From Glandiceps talaboti (taxonomy: Eukaryota > Hemichordata > Enteropneusta > Spengelidae), in NCBI RefSeq assembly GCF_964340395.1, contig NW_027554297.1:1-20000 (forward strand): a stretch of 20,000 nt of DNA. Reading direction: 5' to 3'. Positions 1 through 11,904 of this stretch are shown piece after piece. The notes below the pieces were generated by a model that was not told the origin of the DNA, ran no database searches, and worked only from the letters and a program-made list of their open reading frames with translations. Each line of letters begins with the position of its first letter. The stretch's first letter is position 1. Position numbers and translations under genes: made by a program.

Positions 1-280
1 CACTGACTAGACTATTACCATAGACTTCAGTCTACACTTATACACATATAAATACTCACTGACTAGACTATTACCTTAGACTATAGTCTACACTTGTACA
101 CATAGAAATACTCACTGACTAGACTATTACCATAGACTTCAGTCTACACTTGTACACATATAAATACTCACTGACTAGACTATTACCATAGACTATAGTC
201 TACACTTGTACACATATGAAATACTCACTGACTAGACTATTACCATAGACTTCAGTCTACACTGTACACATAGAAATACT

Positions 281-1344
281 CACTGACTAGACTATTACCA
301 TAGACTTCAGTCTACACTTGTACACATAGAAATACTCACTGACTAGACTATTACCATAGACTTCAGTCTACACTTGTACACATAGAAATACTCACTGACT
401 AGACTATTACCATAGACTTCAGTCTACACTTGTACACATAGAAATACTCACTGACTAGACTATTACCATAGACTTCAGTCTACACTTGTACACATAGAAA
501 TACTCACTGACTAGACTATTACCATAGACTTCAGTCTACACTTGTACACATAGAAATACTCACTGACTAGACTATTACCATAGACTTCAGTCTACACTTG
601 TACACATAGAAATACTCACTGACTAGACTATTACCATAGACTTCAGTCTACACTTGTACACATAGAAATACTCACTGACTAGACTATTACCATAGACTTC
701 AGTCTACACTTGTACACATAGAAATACTCACTGACTAGACTATTACCATAGACTTCAGTCTACACTTGTACACATAGAAATACTCACTGACTAGACTATT
801 ACCATAGACTTCAGTCTACACTTGTACACATAGAAATACTCACTGACTAGACTATTACCATAGACTTCAGTCTACACTTGTACACATAGAAATACTCACT
901 GACTAGACTATTACCATAGACTTCAGTCTACACTTGTACACATAGAAATACTCACTGACTAGACTATTACCATAGACTTCAGTCTACACTTGTACACATA
1001 GAAATACTCACTGACTAGACTATTACCATAGACTTCAGTCTACACTTGTACACATAGAAATACTCACTGACTAGACTATTACCATAGACTTCAGTCTACA
1101 CTTGTACACATAGAAATACTCACTGACTAGACTATTACCATAGACTTCAGTCTACACTTGTACACATAGAAATACTCACTGACTAGACTATTACCATAGA
1201 CTTCAGTCTACACTTGTACACATAGAAATACTCACTGACTAGACTATTACCATAGACTTCAGTCTACACTTGTACACATAGAAATACTCACTGACTAGAC
1301 TATTACCATAGACTTCAGTCTACACTTGTACACATAGAAATACT
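281..1344. repeat. Homogeneous satellite block, 19 consensus monomers
   Basis: By eye these 19 consecutive monomers all carry the same consensus states (CCATAG, TTCAG, ACTTG, ATAGAA) with no private changes. The monomers on either side (1-280 and from 1345) are mixed types. Such a stretch is what recent local amplification or gene conversion would leave. Copy number here is also the part of the array most exposed to assembly error. Confidence 0.85.
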
Positions 1345-1568
1345 CACTGACTAGACTATTACCATAGACTATAGTCTACACTTGTACACATAGAAATACT
1401 CACTGACTAGACTATTACCATAGACTTCAGTCTACACTTGTACACATAGAAATACTCACTGACTAGACTATTACCATAGACTTCAGTCTACACTAGTACA
1501 CATAGAAATACTCACTGACTAGACTATTACCATAGACTTCAGTCTACACTTGTACACATATAAATACT

Positions 1569-3526
1569 CACTGACTAGACATTACATAACTATAGTCTAC
1601 ACTTGTACACATAGAAATACTCACTGACTAGACTATTACCATAGACTTCAGTCTACACTTGTACACATATAAATACTCACTGACTAGACTATTACCTTAG
1701 ACTTCAGTCTACACTTGTACACATAGAAATACTCACTGACTAGACTATTACCATAGACTATAGTCTACACTTGTACACATAGAAATACTCACTGACTAGA
1801 CTATTACCATAGACTACAGTCTACACTAGTACACATAGAAATACTCACTGACTAGACTATTACCATAGACTTCAGTCTACACTTGTACACATATAAATAC
1901 TCACTGACTAGACTATTACCTTAGACTATAGTCTACACTTGTACACATAGAAATACTCACTGACTAGACTATTACCATAGACTTCAGTCTACACTTGTAC
2001 ACATATAAATACTCACTGACTAGACTATTACCATAGACTATAGTCTACACTTGTACACATAGAAATACTCACTGACTAGACTATTACCATAGACTTCAGT
2101 CTACACTAGTACACATAGAAATACTCACTGACTAGACTATTACCATAGACTTCAGTCTACACTTGTACACATAGAAATACTCACTGACTAGACTATTACC
2201 ATAGACTTCAGTCTACACTTGTACACATAGAAATACTCACTGACTAGACTATTACCATAGACTTCAGTCTACACTTGTACACATAGAAATACTCACTGAC
2301 TAGACTATTACCATAGACTTCAGTCTACACTTGTACACATATAAATACTCACTGACTAGACTATTACCTTAGACTTCAGTCTACACTTGTACACATAGAA
2401 ATACTCACTGACTAGACTATTACCATAGACTTCAGTCTACACTTGTACACATAGAAATACTCACTGACTAGACTATTACCATAGACTTCAGTCTACACTT
2501 GTACACATAGAAATACTCACTGACTAGACTATTACCATAGACTTCAGTCTACACTTGTACACATAGAAATACTCACTGACTAGACTATTACCATAGACTT
2601 CAGTCTACACTTGTACACATATAAATACTCACTGACTAGACTATTACCATAGACTTCTAGTCTACACTTGTACACATAGAAATACTCACTGACTAGACTA
2701 TTACCATAGACTTCAGTCTACACTTGTACACATAGAAATACTCACTGACTAGACTATTACCATAGACTTCAGTCTACACTTGTACACATAGAAATACTCA
2801 CTGACTAGACTATTACCATAGACTTCAGTCTACACTTGTACACATAGAAATACTCACTGACTAGACTATTACCATAGACTTCAGTCTACACTTGTACACA
2901 TAGAAATACTCACTGACTAGACTATTACCATAGACTATAGTCTACACTTGTACACATAGAAATACTCACTGACTAGACTATTACCATAGACTTCAGTCTA
3001 CACTTGTACACATAGAAATACTCACTGACTAGACTATTACCATAGACTTCAGTCTACACTTGTACACATAGAAATACTCACTGACTAGACTATTACCATA
3101 GACTTCAGTCTACACTTGTACACATAGAAATACTCACTGACTAGACTATTACCATAGACTTCAGTCTACACTTGTACACATAGAAATACTCACTGACTAG
3201 ACTATTACCATAGACTTCAGTCTACACTTGTACACATATAAATACTCACTGACTAGACTATTACCATAGACTTCAGTCTACACTTGTACACATAGAAATA
3301 CTCACTGACTAGACTATTACCATAGACTTCAGTCTACACTAGTACACATAGAAATACTCACTGACTAGACTATTACCATAGACTTCAGTCTACACTTGTA
3401 CACATAGAAATACTCACTGACTAGACTATTACCATAGACTTCAGTCTACACTAGTACACATAGAAATACTCACTGACTAGACTATTACCATAGACTTCAG
3501 TCTACACTTGTACACATATAAATACT
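1569..3526. repeat. Higher-order satellite unit 1 (35 monomers, 1958 bp)
   Basis: The unit opens with a shortened 53-bp monomer containing ACATTACATAACTATAG at 1578-1594. From its 6th to 19th monomer the order of variant types is the same as in the units at 4752 and 6649: ATATAA, then CCTTAG with TATAG, then ATATAA, then TATAG, then ACTAG, three consensus monomers, ATATAA, CCTTAG, three consensus monomers and ATATAA. The TATAG monomer at 2911 also sits at the equivalent 25th place. A 1-bp insertion (CTTCTAG) lies in the monomer at 2630. Its end, with ACTAG, consensus, ACTAG and ATATAA monomers before the next short monomer, matches the end of unit 2 better than that of unit 3. Confidence 0.8.
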
Positions 3527-4751
3527 CACTGACCAGACATTCACTATAGTCTACACTTGTACACATAGAAATACTCACTGACTAGACTATTACCTTAGAC
3601 TTCAGTCTACACTTGTACACATATAAATACTCACTGACTAGACTATTACCTTAGACTTCAGTCTACACTAGTACACATAGAAATACTCACTGACTAGACT
3701 ATTACCTTAGACTATAGTTTACACTTGTACACATAGAAATACTCACTGACTAGACTATTACCATAGACTATAGTCTACACTAGTACACATAGAAATACTC
3801 ACTGACTAGACTATTACCATAGACTTCAGTCTACACTTGTACACATATAAATACTCACTGACTAGACTATTACCATAGACTTCAGTCTACACTTGTACAC
3901 ATATAAATACTCACTGACTAGACTATTACCTTAGACTTCAGTCTACACTTGTACACATAGAAATACTCACTGACTAGACTATTACCATAGACTTCAGTCT
4001 ACACTTGTACACATAGAAATACTCACTGACTAGACTATTACCATAGACTTCAGTCTACACTTGTACACATAGAAATACTCACTGACTAGACTATTACCAT
4101 AGACTTCAGTCTACACTTGTATACATAGAAATACTCACTGACTAGACTATTACCATAGACTTCAGTCTACACTAGTACACATATAAATACTCACTGACTA
4201 GACTATTACCATAGACTATAGTCTACACTTGTACACATAGAAATACTCACTGACTAGACTATTACCATAGACTTCAGTCTACACTTGTACACATAGAAAT
4301 ACTCACTGACTAGACTATTACCATAGACTTCAGTCTACACTTGTACACATAGAAATACTCACTGACTAGACTATTACCATAGACTTCAGTCTACACTAGT
4401 ACACATAGAAATACTCACTGACTAGACTATTACCATAGACTTCAGTCTACACTTGTACACATATAAATACTCACTGACTAGACTATTACCATAGACTTCA
4501 GTCTACACTTGTACACATAGAAATACTCACTGACTAGACTATTACCATAGACTTCAGTCTACACTAGTACACATAGAAATACTCACTGACTAGACTATTA
4601 CCATAGACTTCAGTCTACACTTGTACACATAGAAATACTCACTGACTAGACTATTACCATAGACTTCAGTCTACACTAGTACACATAGAAATACTCACTG
4701 ACTAGACTATTACCATAGACTTCAGTCTACACTTGTACACATATAAATACT
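3527..4751. repeat. Higher-order satellite unit 2 (22 monomers, 1225 bp; lacks 12)
   Basis: This unit starts with a 49-bp monomer containing GACCAGACATTCACTATAG. The next five monomers match unit 3 in order, including the rare TATAGTTTACAC change at 3716. The rare GTATAC change at 4119 lies 588 bp from the unit start, whereas in units 3 and 4 the same change lies 1260 bp from the start. The difference, 672 bp, is exactly 12 monomers and corresponds to the 7th to 18th monomers of unit 3. The unit therefore carries an in-register 12-monomer deletion, or the others carry an insertion. Confidence 0.9.
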
Positions 4752-6648
4752 CACTGACCAGACATTCACTATAGTCTACACTTGTACACATAGAAATACT
4801 CACTGACTAGACTATTACCTTAGACTTCAGTCTACACTTGTACACATATAAATACTCACTGACTAGACTATTACCTTAGACTTCAGTCTACACTAGTACA
4901 CATAGAAATACTCACTGACTAGACTATTACCTTAGACTATAGTTTACACTTGTACACATAGAAATACTCACTGACTAGACTATTACCATAGACTATAGTC
5001 TACACTAGTACACATAGAAATACTCACTGACTAGACTATTACCATAGACTTCAGTCTACACTTGTACACATATAAATACTCACTGACTAGACTATTACCT
5101 TAGACTATAGTCTACACTTGTACACATAGAAATACTCACTGACTAGACTATTACCATAGACTTCAGTCTACACTTGTACACATATAAATACTCACTGACT
5201 AGACTATTACCATAGACTATAGTCTACACTTGTACACATAGAAATACTCACTGACTAGACTATTACCATAGACTTCAGTCTACACTAGTACACATAGAAA
5301 TACTCACTGACTAGACTATTACCATAGACTTCAGTCTACACTTGTACACATAGAAATACTCACTGACTAGACTATTACCATAGACTTCAGTCTACACTTG
5401 TACACATAGAAATACTCACTGACTAGACTATTACCATAGACTTCAGTCTACACTTGTACACATAGAAATACTCACTGACTAGACTATTACCATAGACTTC
5501 AGTCTACACTTGTACACATATAAATACTCACTGACTAGACTATTACCTTAGACTTCAGTCTACACTTGTACACATAGAAATACTCACTGACTAGACTATT
5601 ACCATAGACTTCAGTCTACACTTGTACACATAGAAATACTCACTGACTAGACTATTACCATAGACTTCAGTCTACACTTGTACACATAGAAATACTCACT
5701 GACTAGACTATTACCATAGACTTCAGTCTACACTTGTACACATAGAAATACTCACTGACTAGACTATTACCATAGACTTCAGTCTACACTTGTACACATA
5801 TAAATACGCACTGACTAGACTATTACCTTAGACTTCAGTCTACACTTGTACACATAGAAATACTCACTGACTAGACTATTACCATAGACTTCAGTCTACA
5901 CTTGTACACATAGAAATACTCACTGACTAGACTATTACCATAGACTTCAGTCTACACTTGTACACATAGAAATACTCACTGACTAGACTATTACCATAGA
6001 CTTCAGTCTACACTTGTATACATAGAAATACTCACTGACTAGACTATTACCTTAGACTTCAGTCTACACTAGTACACATATAAATACTCACTGACTAGAC
6101 TATTACCATAGACTATAGTCTACACTTGTACACATAGAAATACTCACTGACTAGACTATTACCATAGACTTCAGTCTACACTTGTACACATAGAAATACT
6201 CACTGACTAGACTATTACCATAGACTTCAGTCTACACTTGTACACATAGAAATACTCACTGACTAGACTATTACCATAGACTTCAGTCTACACTTGTACA
6301 CATAGAAATACTCACTGACTAGACTATTACCATAGACTTCAGTCTACATTTGTACACATAGAAATACTCACTGACTAGACTATTACCTTAGACTATAGTC
6401 TACACTTGTACACATAGAAATACTCACTGACTAGACTATTACCATAGACTTCAGTCTACACTTGTACACATAGAAATACTCACTGACTAGACTATTACCA
6501 TAGACTTCAGTCTACACTTGTACACATATAAATACTCACTGACTAGACTATTACCATAGACTTCAGTCTACACTAGTACACATAGAAATACTCACTGACT
6601 AGACTATTACCATAGACTTCAGTCTACACTTGTACACATATAAATACT
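4752..6648. repeat. Higher-order satellite unit 3 (34 monomers, 1897 bp)
   Basis: The unit starts with the 49-bp GACCAGACATTCAC monomer. It contains the diagnostic rare changes TAGTTTACAC (4941), GTATAC (6016) and TACATTTG (6349). Each recurs 1897 bp later in the next unit. Inside it, ATATAA followed by CCTTAG recurs after 280 bp (5 monomers; CCTTAG monomers at 5529 and 5809), a smaller nested periodicity. A private change, AATACGCACT near 5805, is absent from unit 4, so the two units are very similar but not identical. Confidence 0.92.
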
Positions 6649-8545
6649 CACTGACCAGACATTCACTATAGTCTACACTTGTACACATAGAAATACTCAC
6701 TGACTAGACTATTACCTTAGACTTCAGTCTACACTTGTACACATATAAATACTCACTGACTAGACTATTACCTTAGACTTCAGTCTACACTAGTACACAT
6801 AGAAATACTCACTGACTAGACTATTACCTTAGACTATAGTTTACACTTGTACACATAGAAATACTCACTGACTAGACTATTACCATAGACTATAGTCTAC
6901 ACTAGTACACATAGAAATACTCACTGACTAGACTATTACCATAGACTTCAGTCTACACTTGTACACATATAAATACTCACTGACTAGACTATTACCTTAG
7001 ACTATAGTCTACACTTGTACACATAGAAATACTCACTGACTAGACTATTACCATAGACTTCAGTCTACACTTGTACACATATAAATACTCACTGACTAGA
7101 CTATTACCATAGACTATAGTCTACACTTGTACACATAGAAATACTCACTGACTAGACTATTACCATAGACTTCAGTCTACACTAGTACACATAGAAATAC
7201 TCACTGACTAGACTATTACCATAGACTTCAGTCTACACTTGTACACATAGAAATACTCACTGACTAGACTATTACCATAGACTTCAGTCTACACTTGTAC
7301 ACATAGAAATACTCACTGACTAGACTATTACCATAGACTTCAGTCTACACTTGTACACATAGAAATACTCACTGACTAGACTATTACCATAGACTTCAGT
7401 CTACACTTGTACACATATAAATACTCACTGACTAGACTATTACCTTAGACTTCAGTCTACACTTGTACACATAGAAATACTCACTGACTAGACTATTACC
7501 ATAGACTTCAGTCTACACTTGTACACATAGAAATACTCACTGACTAGACTATTACCATAGACTTCAGTCTACACTTGTACACATAGAAATACTCACTGAC
7601 TAGACTATTACCATAGACTTCAGTCTACACTTGTACACATAGAAATACTCACTGACTAGACTATTACCATAGACTTCAGTCTACACTTGTACACATATAA
7701 ATACTCACTGACTAGACTATTACCTTAGACTTCAGTCTACACTTGTACACATAGAAATACTCACTGACTAGACTATTACCATAGACTTCAGTCTACACTT
7801 GTACACATAGAAATACTCACTGACTAGACTATTACCATAGACTTCAGTCTACACTTGTACACATAGAAATACTCACTGACTAGACTATTACCATAGACTT
7901 CAGTCTACACTTGTATACATAGAAATACTCACTGACTAGACTATTACCATAGACTTCAGTCTACACTAGTACACATATAAATACTCACTGACTAGACTAT
8001 TACCATAGACTATAGTCTACACTTGTACACATAGAAATACTCACTGACTAGACTATTACCATAGACTTCAGTCTACACTTGTACACATAGAAATACTCAC
8101 TGACTAGACTATTACCATAGACTTCAGTCTACACTTGTACACATAGAAATACTCACTGACTAGACTATTACCATAGACTTCAGTCTACACTTGTACACAT
8201 AGAAATACTCACTGACTAGACTATTACCATAGACTTCAGTCTACATTTGTACACATAGAAATACTCACTGACTAGACTATTACCTTAGACTATAGTCTAC
8301 ACTTGTACACATAGAAATACTCACTGACTAGACTATTACCATAGACTTCAGTCTACACTTGTACACATAGAAATACTCACTGACTAGACTATTACCATAG
8401 ACTTCAGTCTACACTTGTACACATATAAATACTCATTGACTAGACTATTACCATAGACTTCAGTCTACACTAGTACACATAGAAATACTCACTGACTAGA
8501 CTATTACCATAGACTTCAGTCTACACTTGTACACATAGAAATACT
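6649..8545. repeat. Higher-order satellite unit 4 (34 monomers)
   Basis: This is a near-copy of the unit at 4752, shifted by 1897 bp. Shared markers are the 49-bp GACCAGACATTCAC monomer at 6649, TAGTTTACAC at 6838, GTATAC at 7913, TACATTTG at 8246, and the two CCTTAG monomers 280 bp apart (7426 and 7706). Similarity to unit 3 fades in the last two monomers: the 33rd has ACTCATTGAC instead of ACTCACTGAC, and the 34th has ATAGAA instead of ATATAA. No further short monomer follows, so the long-unit pattern stops here. Confidence 0.9.
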
Positions 8546-9777
8546 CACTGACTAGACTATTACCATAGACTTCAGTCTACACTTGTACACATAGAAATAC
8601 TCACTGACTAGACTATTACCATAGACTTCAGTCTACACTTGTACACATAGAAATACTCACTGACTAGACTATTACCATAGACTTCAGTCTACACTTGTAC
8701 ACATAGAAATACTCACTGACTAGACTATTACCATAGACTTCAGTCTACACTTGTACACATAGAAATACTCACTGACTAGACTATTACCATAGACTTCAGT
8801 CTACACTTGTACACATAGAAATACTCACTGACTAGACTATTACCATAGACTTCAGTCTACACTAGTACACATATAAATACTCACTGACTAGACTATTACC
8901 ATAGACTTCAGTCTACACTTGTACACATAGAAATACTCACTGACTAGACTATTACCATAGACTTCAGTCTACACTTGTACACATAGAAATACTCACTGAC
9001 CATACTATTACCATAGACTTCAGTCTACACTTGTACACATAGAAATACTCACTGACTAGACTATTACCATAGACTTCAGTCTACACTTGTACACATATAA
9101 ATACTCATTGACTAGACTATTACCATAGACTTCAGTCTACACTAGTACACATAGAAATACTCACTGACTAGACTATTACCATAGACTTCAGTCTACACTT
9201 GTACACATAGAAATACTCACTGACTAGACTATTACCATAGACTTCAGTCTACACTTGTACACATAGAAATACTCACTGACTAGACTATTACCATAGACTT
9301 CAGTCTACACTTGTACACATAGAAATACTCACTGACTAGACTATTACCATAGACTTCAGTCTACACTTGTACACATAGAAATACTCACTGACTAGACTAT
9401 TACCATAGACTTCAGTCTACACTTGTACACATAGAAATACTCACTGACTAGACTATTACCATAGACTTCAGTCTACACTTGTACACATAGAAATACTCAC
9501 TGACTAGACTATTACCATAGACTTCAGTCTACACTAGTACACATATAAATACTCACTGACTAGACTATTACCATAGACTTCAGTCTACACTTGTACACAT
9601 AGAAATACTCACTGACTAGACTATTACCATAGACTTCAGTCTACACTTGTACACATAGAAATACTCACTGACCATACTATTACCATAGACTTCAGTCTAC
9701 ACTTGTACACATAGAAATACTCACTGACTAGACTATTACCATAGACTTCAGTCTACACTTGTACACATATAAATACT
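8434..9777. repeat. Tandem duplication of a 12-monomer (672-bp) satellite block
   Basis: The two halves, 8434-9105 and 9106-9777, share rare marks at a spacing of exactly 672 bp: ACTCATTGAC (8431 and 9103), ACTAG in the first monomer, ACTAGTACACATATAA (8861 and 9533) and GACCATACTAT (8998 and 9670). GACCATAC occurs nowhere else in the array that I can find. The size equals the 12-monomer step that separates unit 2 from units 3 and 4, although the monomer content differs. Confidence 0.92.
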
Positions 9778-10169
9778 CACTGACTAGACTATTACCATAG
9801 ACCATAGTCTACACTTGTACACATAGAAATACTCACTGACTAGACTATTACCATAGACTTCAGTCTACACTTGTACACATAGTAATACTCACTGACTAGA
9901 CTATTACCATAGACTATAGTCTACACTTGTACACATAGAAATACTCACTGACTAGACTATTACCATAGACTTCAGTCTACACTTGTACACATAGAAATAC
10001 TCACTGACTAGACTATTACCATAGACTTCAGTCTACACTTGTACACATAGAAATTCTCCCTGACTAGACTATTACCATAGACTTCAGTCTACACTTGTAC
10101 ACATAGAAATACTCACTGACTAGACTATTACCATAGACTTCAGTCTACACTTGTTCACATAGAAATACT

Positions 10170-10673
10170 CACTGACTAGACTATTACCATAGACTTCAGT
10201 CTACACTTGTACACATAGAAATACTCACTGACTAGACTATTACCATAGACTTCAGTCTACACTTGTACACATAGAAATACTCACTGACTAGACTATTACC
10301 ATAGACTTCAGTCTACACTTGTACACATAGAAATACTCACTGACTAGACTATTACCATAGACTTCAGTCTACACTTGTACACATAGAAATACTCACTGAC
10401 TAGACTATTACCATAGACTTCAGTCTACACTTGTACACATAGAAATACTCACTGACTAGACTATTACCATAGACTTCAGTCTACACTTGTACACATAGAA
10501 ATACTCACTGACTAGACTATTACCATAGACTTCAGTCTACACTTGTACACATAGAAATACTCACTGACTAGACTATTACCATAGACTTCAGTCTACACTT
10601 GTACACATAGAAATACTCACTGACTAGACTATTACCATAGACTTCAGTCTACACTTGTACACATAGAAATACT
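10170..10673. repeat. Homogeneous satellite block at the right edge (9 monomers)
   Basis: Nine consecutive consensus monomers end the array. Just before them are monomers with private changes: AAATTCTCCC near 10050 and TTGTTCACAT near 10154. The last full monomer ends at 10673. It is followed by GACCAGATTG, which keeps the GACCAGA start seen in the 49-bp monomers, and then by unrelated AT-rich DNA. Confidence 0.85.
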
Positions 10674-11065
10674 GACCAGATTGTATTTACATATTGTAGA
10701 GTTCTGTTTATTTTTATGCTACAAATAGAAATATACACTATTTTCTAAATTATTGCTGTTTTTAGATTTCAAATTTGTTTGTGTATTGAAAATACAGTCA
10801 AAGCGTGAAGACTTCAAATTTTCATTCAGTGTAAGACATGCTTAGTTTGCTATTATGAGCTGCAACAATTAAGACATAATATGGATACAATACTTTAGAT
10901 AGAGACTTGTTCATGTTTCTATTCTATTCCTTGAGCTGTGTAGCTGTGATGGGGAAGAAACTACCCCTGTATGGTTCCCTTACATACAGCAGTACTCTGA
11001 TCTGCAGATCACAGTATTGCTGTCTGGAGAGTCCACCAGCTGGTAGCACTGATGGTAAACTCTCA
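10674..11065. other. AT-rich flank of the satellite, no gene seen
   Basis: This is unique-looking AT-rich sequence right after the array. Its only notable local structures are a perfect 14-bp palindrome, TGATCTGCAGATCA, at about 10997-11010, and a small hairpin, ACTGATG ... CATCAGT, near 11047-11070. A 66-codon open frame at 10907-11107 has no recognisable family features and probably arose by chance. Confidence 0.6.
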
Positions 11066-11670
11066 TCAGTTGGTGGCCAAGTGACCCCCGCCCCCTTTTT
11101 TTACTAAATACACACGCTCCTCAGGAGCAGAGATTGATTTATTTACATACACAGCACCAGGGTCATCTTTAGTCAATCTAAAGTGATGATATGCACTGAT
11201 ACCTCTGCGACACTTCATATACTTTTTAAAGAACTCATCCCACCACTCTCTCCAACTGATAATTTGATTCATTCTGACCATCATTAGTTGTAGTTTGAGA
11301 TGTATAAGGCCTAGAAGAGTTGACCTTTGAACTCATATTTACAACATGACATAGCTGTACTATAGTTATCATTCCTCATGTACGACTGACGTATCTTACC
11401 AAAGACAGAATCACATAATACATTAAGGATGACCAACTTCCATATAATGGTATTGGATATCTTCATGTATCCCTTTACTACAACGATATCTAAAATACTG
11501 TAAGACACTTTTGTTCTTATTTTGACCTGAACAGTTGTATGCATCAAATGGTAAAATCAAATGTACTTTAAATAGATTATTTACAAAGATTATGTTGACC
11601 TGGAACAATTCCTTCTCTAAATGGTTCATACTCTGCTGTTGCTGGAACAATTAATTCTCTAATCCAAAGC
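11066..11670 (-). pseudogene. DUF7869-like transposase relic with frameshifts
   Basis: Reading leftward, the minus strand carries pieces of one protein family in alternating frames. First, at 11513-11536, is NCSGQNKN, the hallmark of DUF7869 proteins (mobile-element-associated, probably RNase H-like, common in invertebrates). Next comes a stretch ending GH at about 11430. One nucleotide out of frame comes CDSVFGKIRQ at about 11386-11415, with the family spacing from GH to D-x-x-F-G kept once the single extra base is allowed for. Last is the C-terminal piece at 11066-11254, with WREWWDEFF and GISAYHHFRL, ending in VYLVKK. The Asp usually found before NC is Tyr here. Stops and frame changes show that it is not functional. 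The 5' part is not recognisable; a third frame near 11578-11669 reads EPFREGIVPGQHNLCK, which I cannot place. The family is assigned from remembered motifs. Confidence 0.7.
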
Positions 11671-11704
11671 ATTTCTTGGTGAAATAAAACATCCTTGCAT
11701 CATA

Positions 11705-11705
<1 letters not shown>

Positions 11706-11741
<36 letters not shown>

Positions 11742-11753
11742 GTTATTATTGTT
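11706..11753. repeat. (TTA)n microsatellite
   Basis: About 12 uninterrupted ATT/TTA triplets followed by a short imperfect part (GTTATTATTGTTATGG). It is an ordinary trinucleotide repeat. Confidence 0.95.
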
Positions 11754-11904
11754 ATGGTGAGATTGTATCATTCTCCAAAAATTCTCAGATTACTAAATTG
11801 TTTGTTAGTTTTTATAAATAACGTGCAAGACATTTTTCTGAAAAAAGGAGCATTGAATATTCGTATGCACAATAGTCAGGTGACTTAGCAACTTGATTGT
11901 TACA

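Larger units (their letters stand above)
1..10673. repeat. 56-bp satellite array, 191 monomers, open at left edge
   Basis: This is a head-to-tail tandem array. With the register starting at CACTGACTAG the monomer is 56 bp: CACTGACTAGACTATTACCA, then TAGACTTCAGTCTACACTTG, then TACACATAGAAATACT. Following the phase through the array gives 191 monomers, nearly all exactly 56 bp. The length exceptions are 57 bp at 169, 55 bp at 226, 53 bp at 1569, 57 bp at 2630, and 49 bp at 3527, 4752 and 6649. No reading frame stays open, because 56 is not a multiple of 3 and every monomer contains TAG, TAA and TGA triplets, so it is non-coding. Four positions vary repeatedly: CCATAG/CCTTAG, TTCAG/TATAG, ACTTG/ACTAG and ATAGAA/ATATAA. 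No other element interrupts the array. A centromeric or pericentromeric role is possible but is inference only. Confidence 0.98.

Noticed and set aside
1-10673. CRISPR array
   Set aside because: The repeat is direct and continuous with no variable spacers between repeats, the monomers are 56 bp head to tail, and the surroundings are eukaryotic.
1-10673. Telomeric or rDNA spacer repeat
   Set aside because: The monomer is not a TTAGGG-like telomere motif, and no rRNA sequence is seen on the visible flank.
10997-11010. Perfect 14-bp palindrome TGATCTGCAGATCA as a regulatory site
   Set aside because: It is a single occurrence with no gene start nearby; it may be chance.
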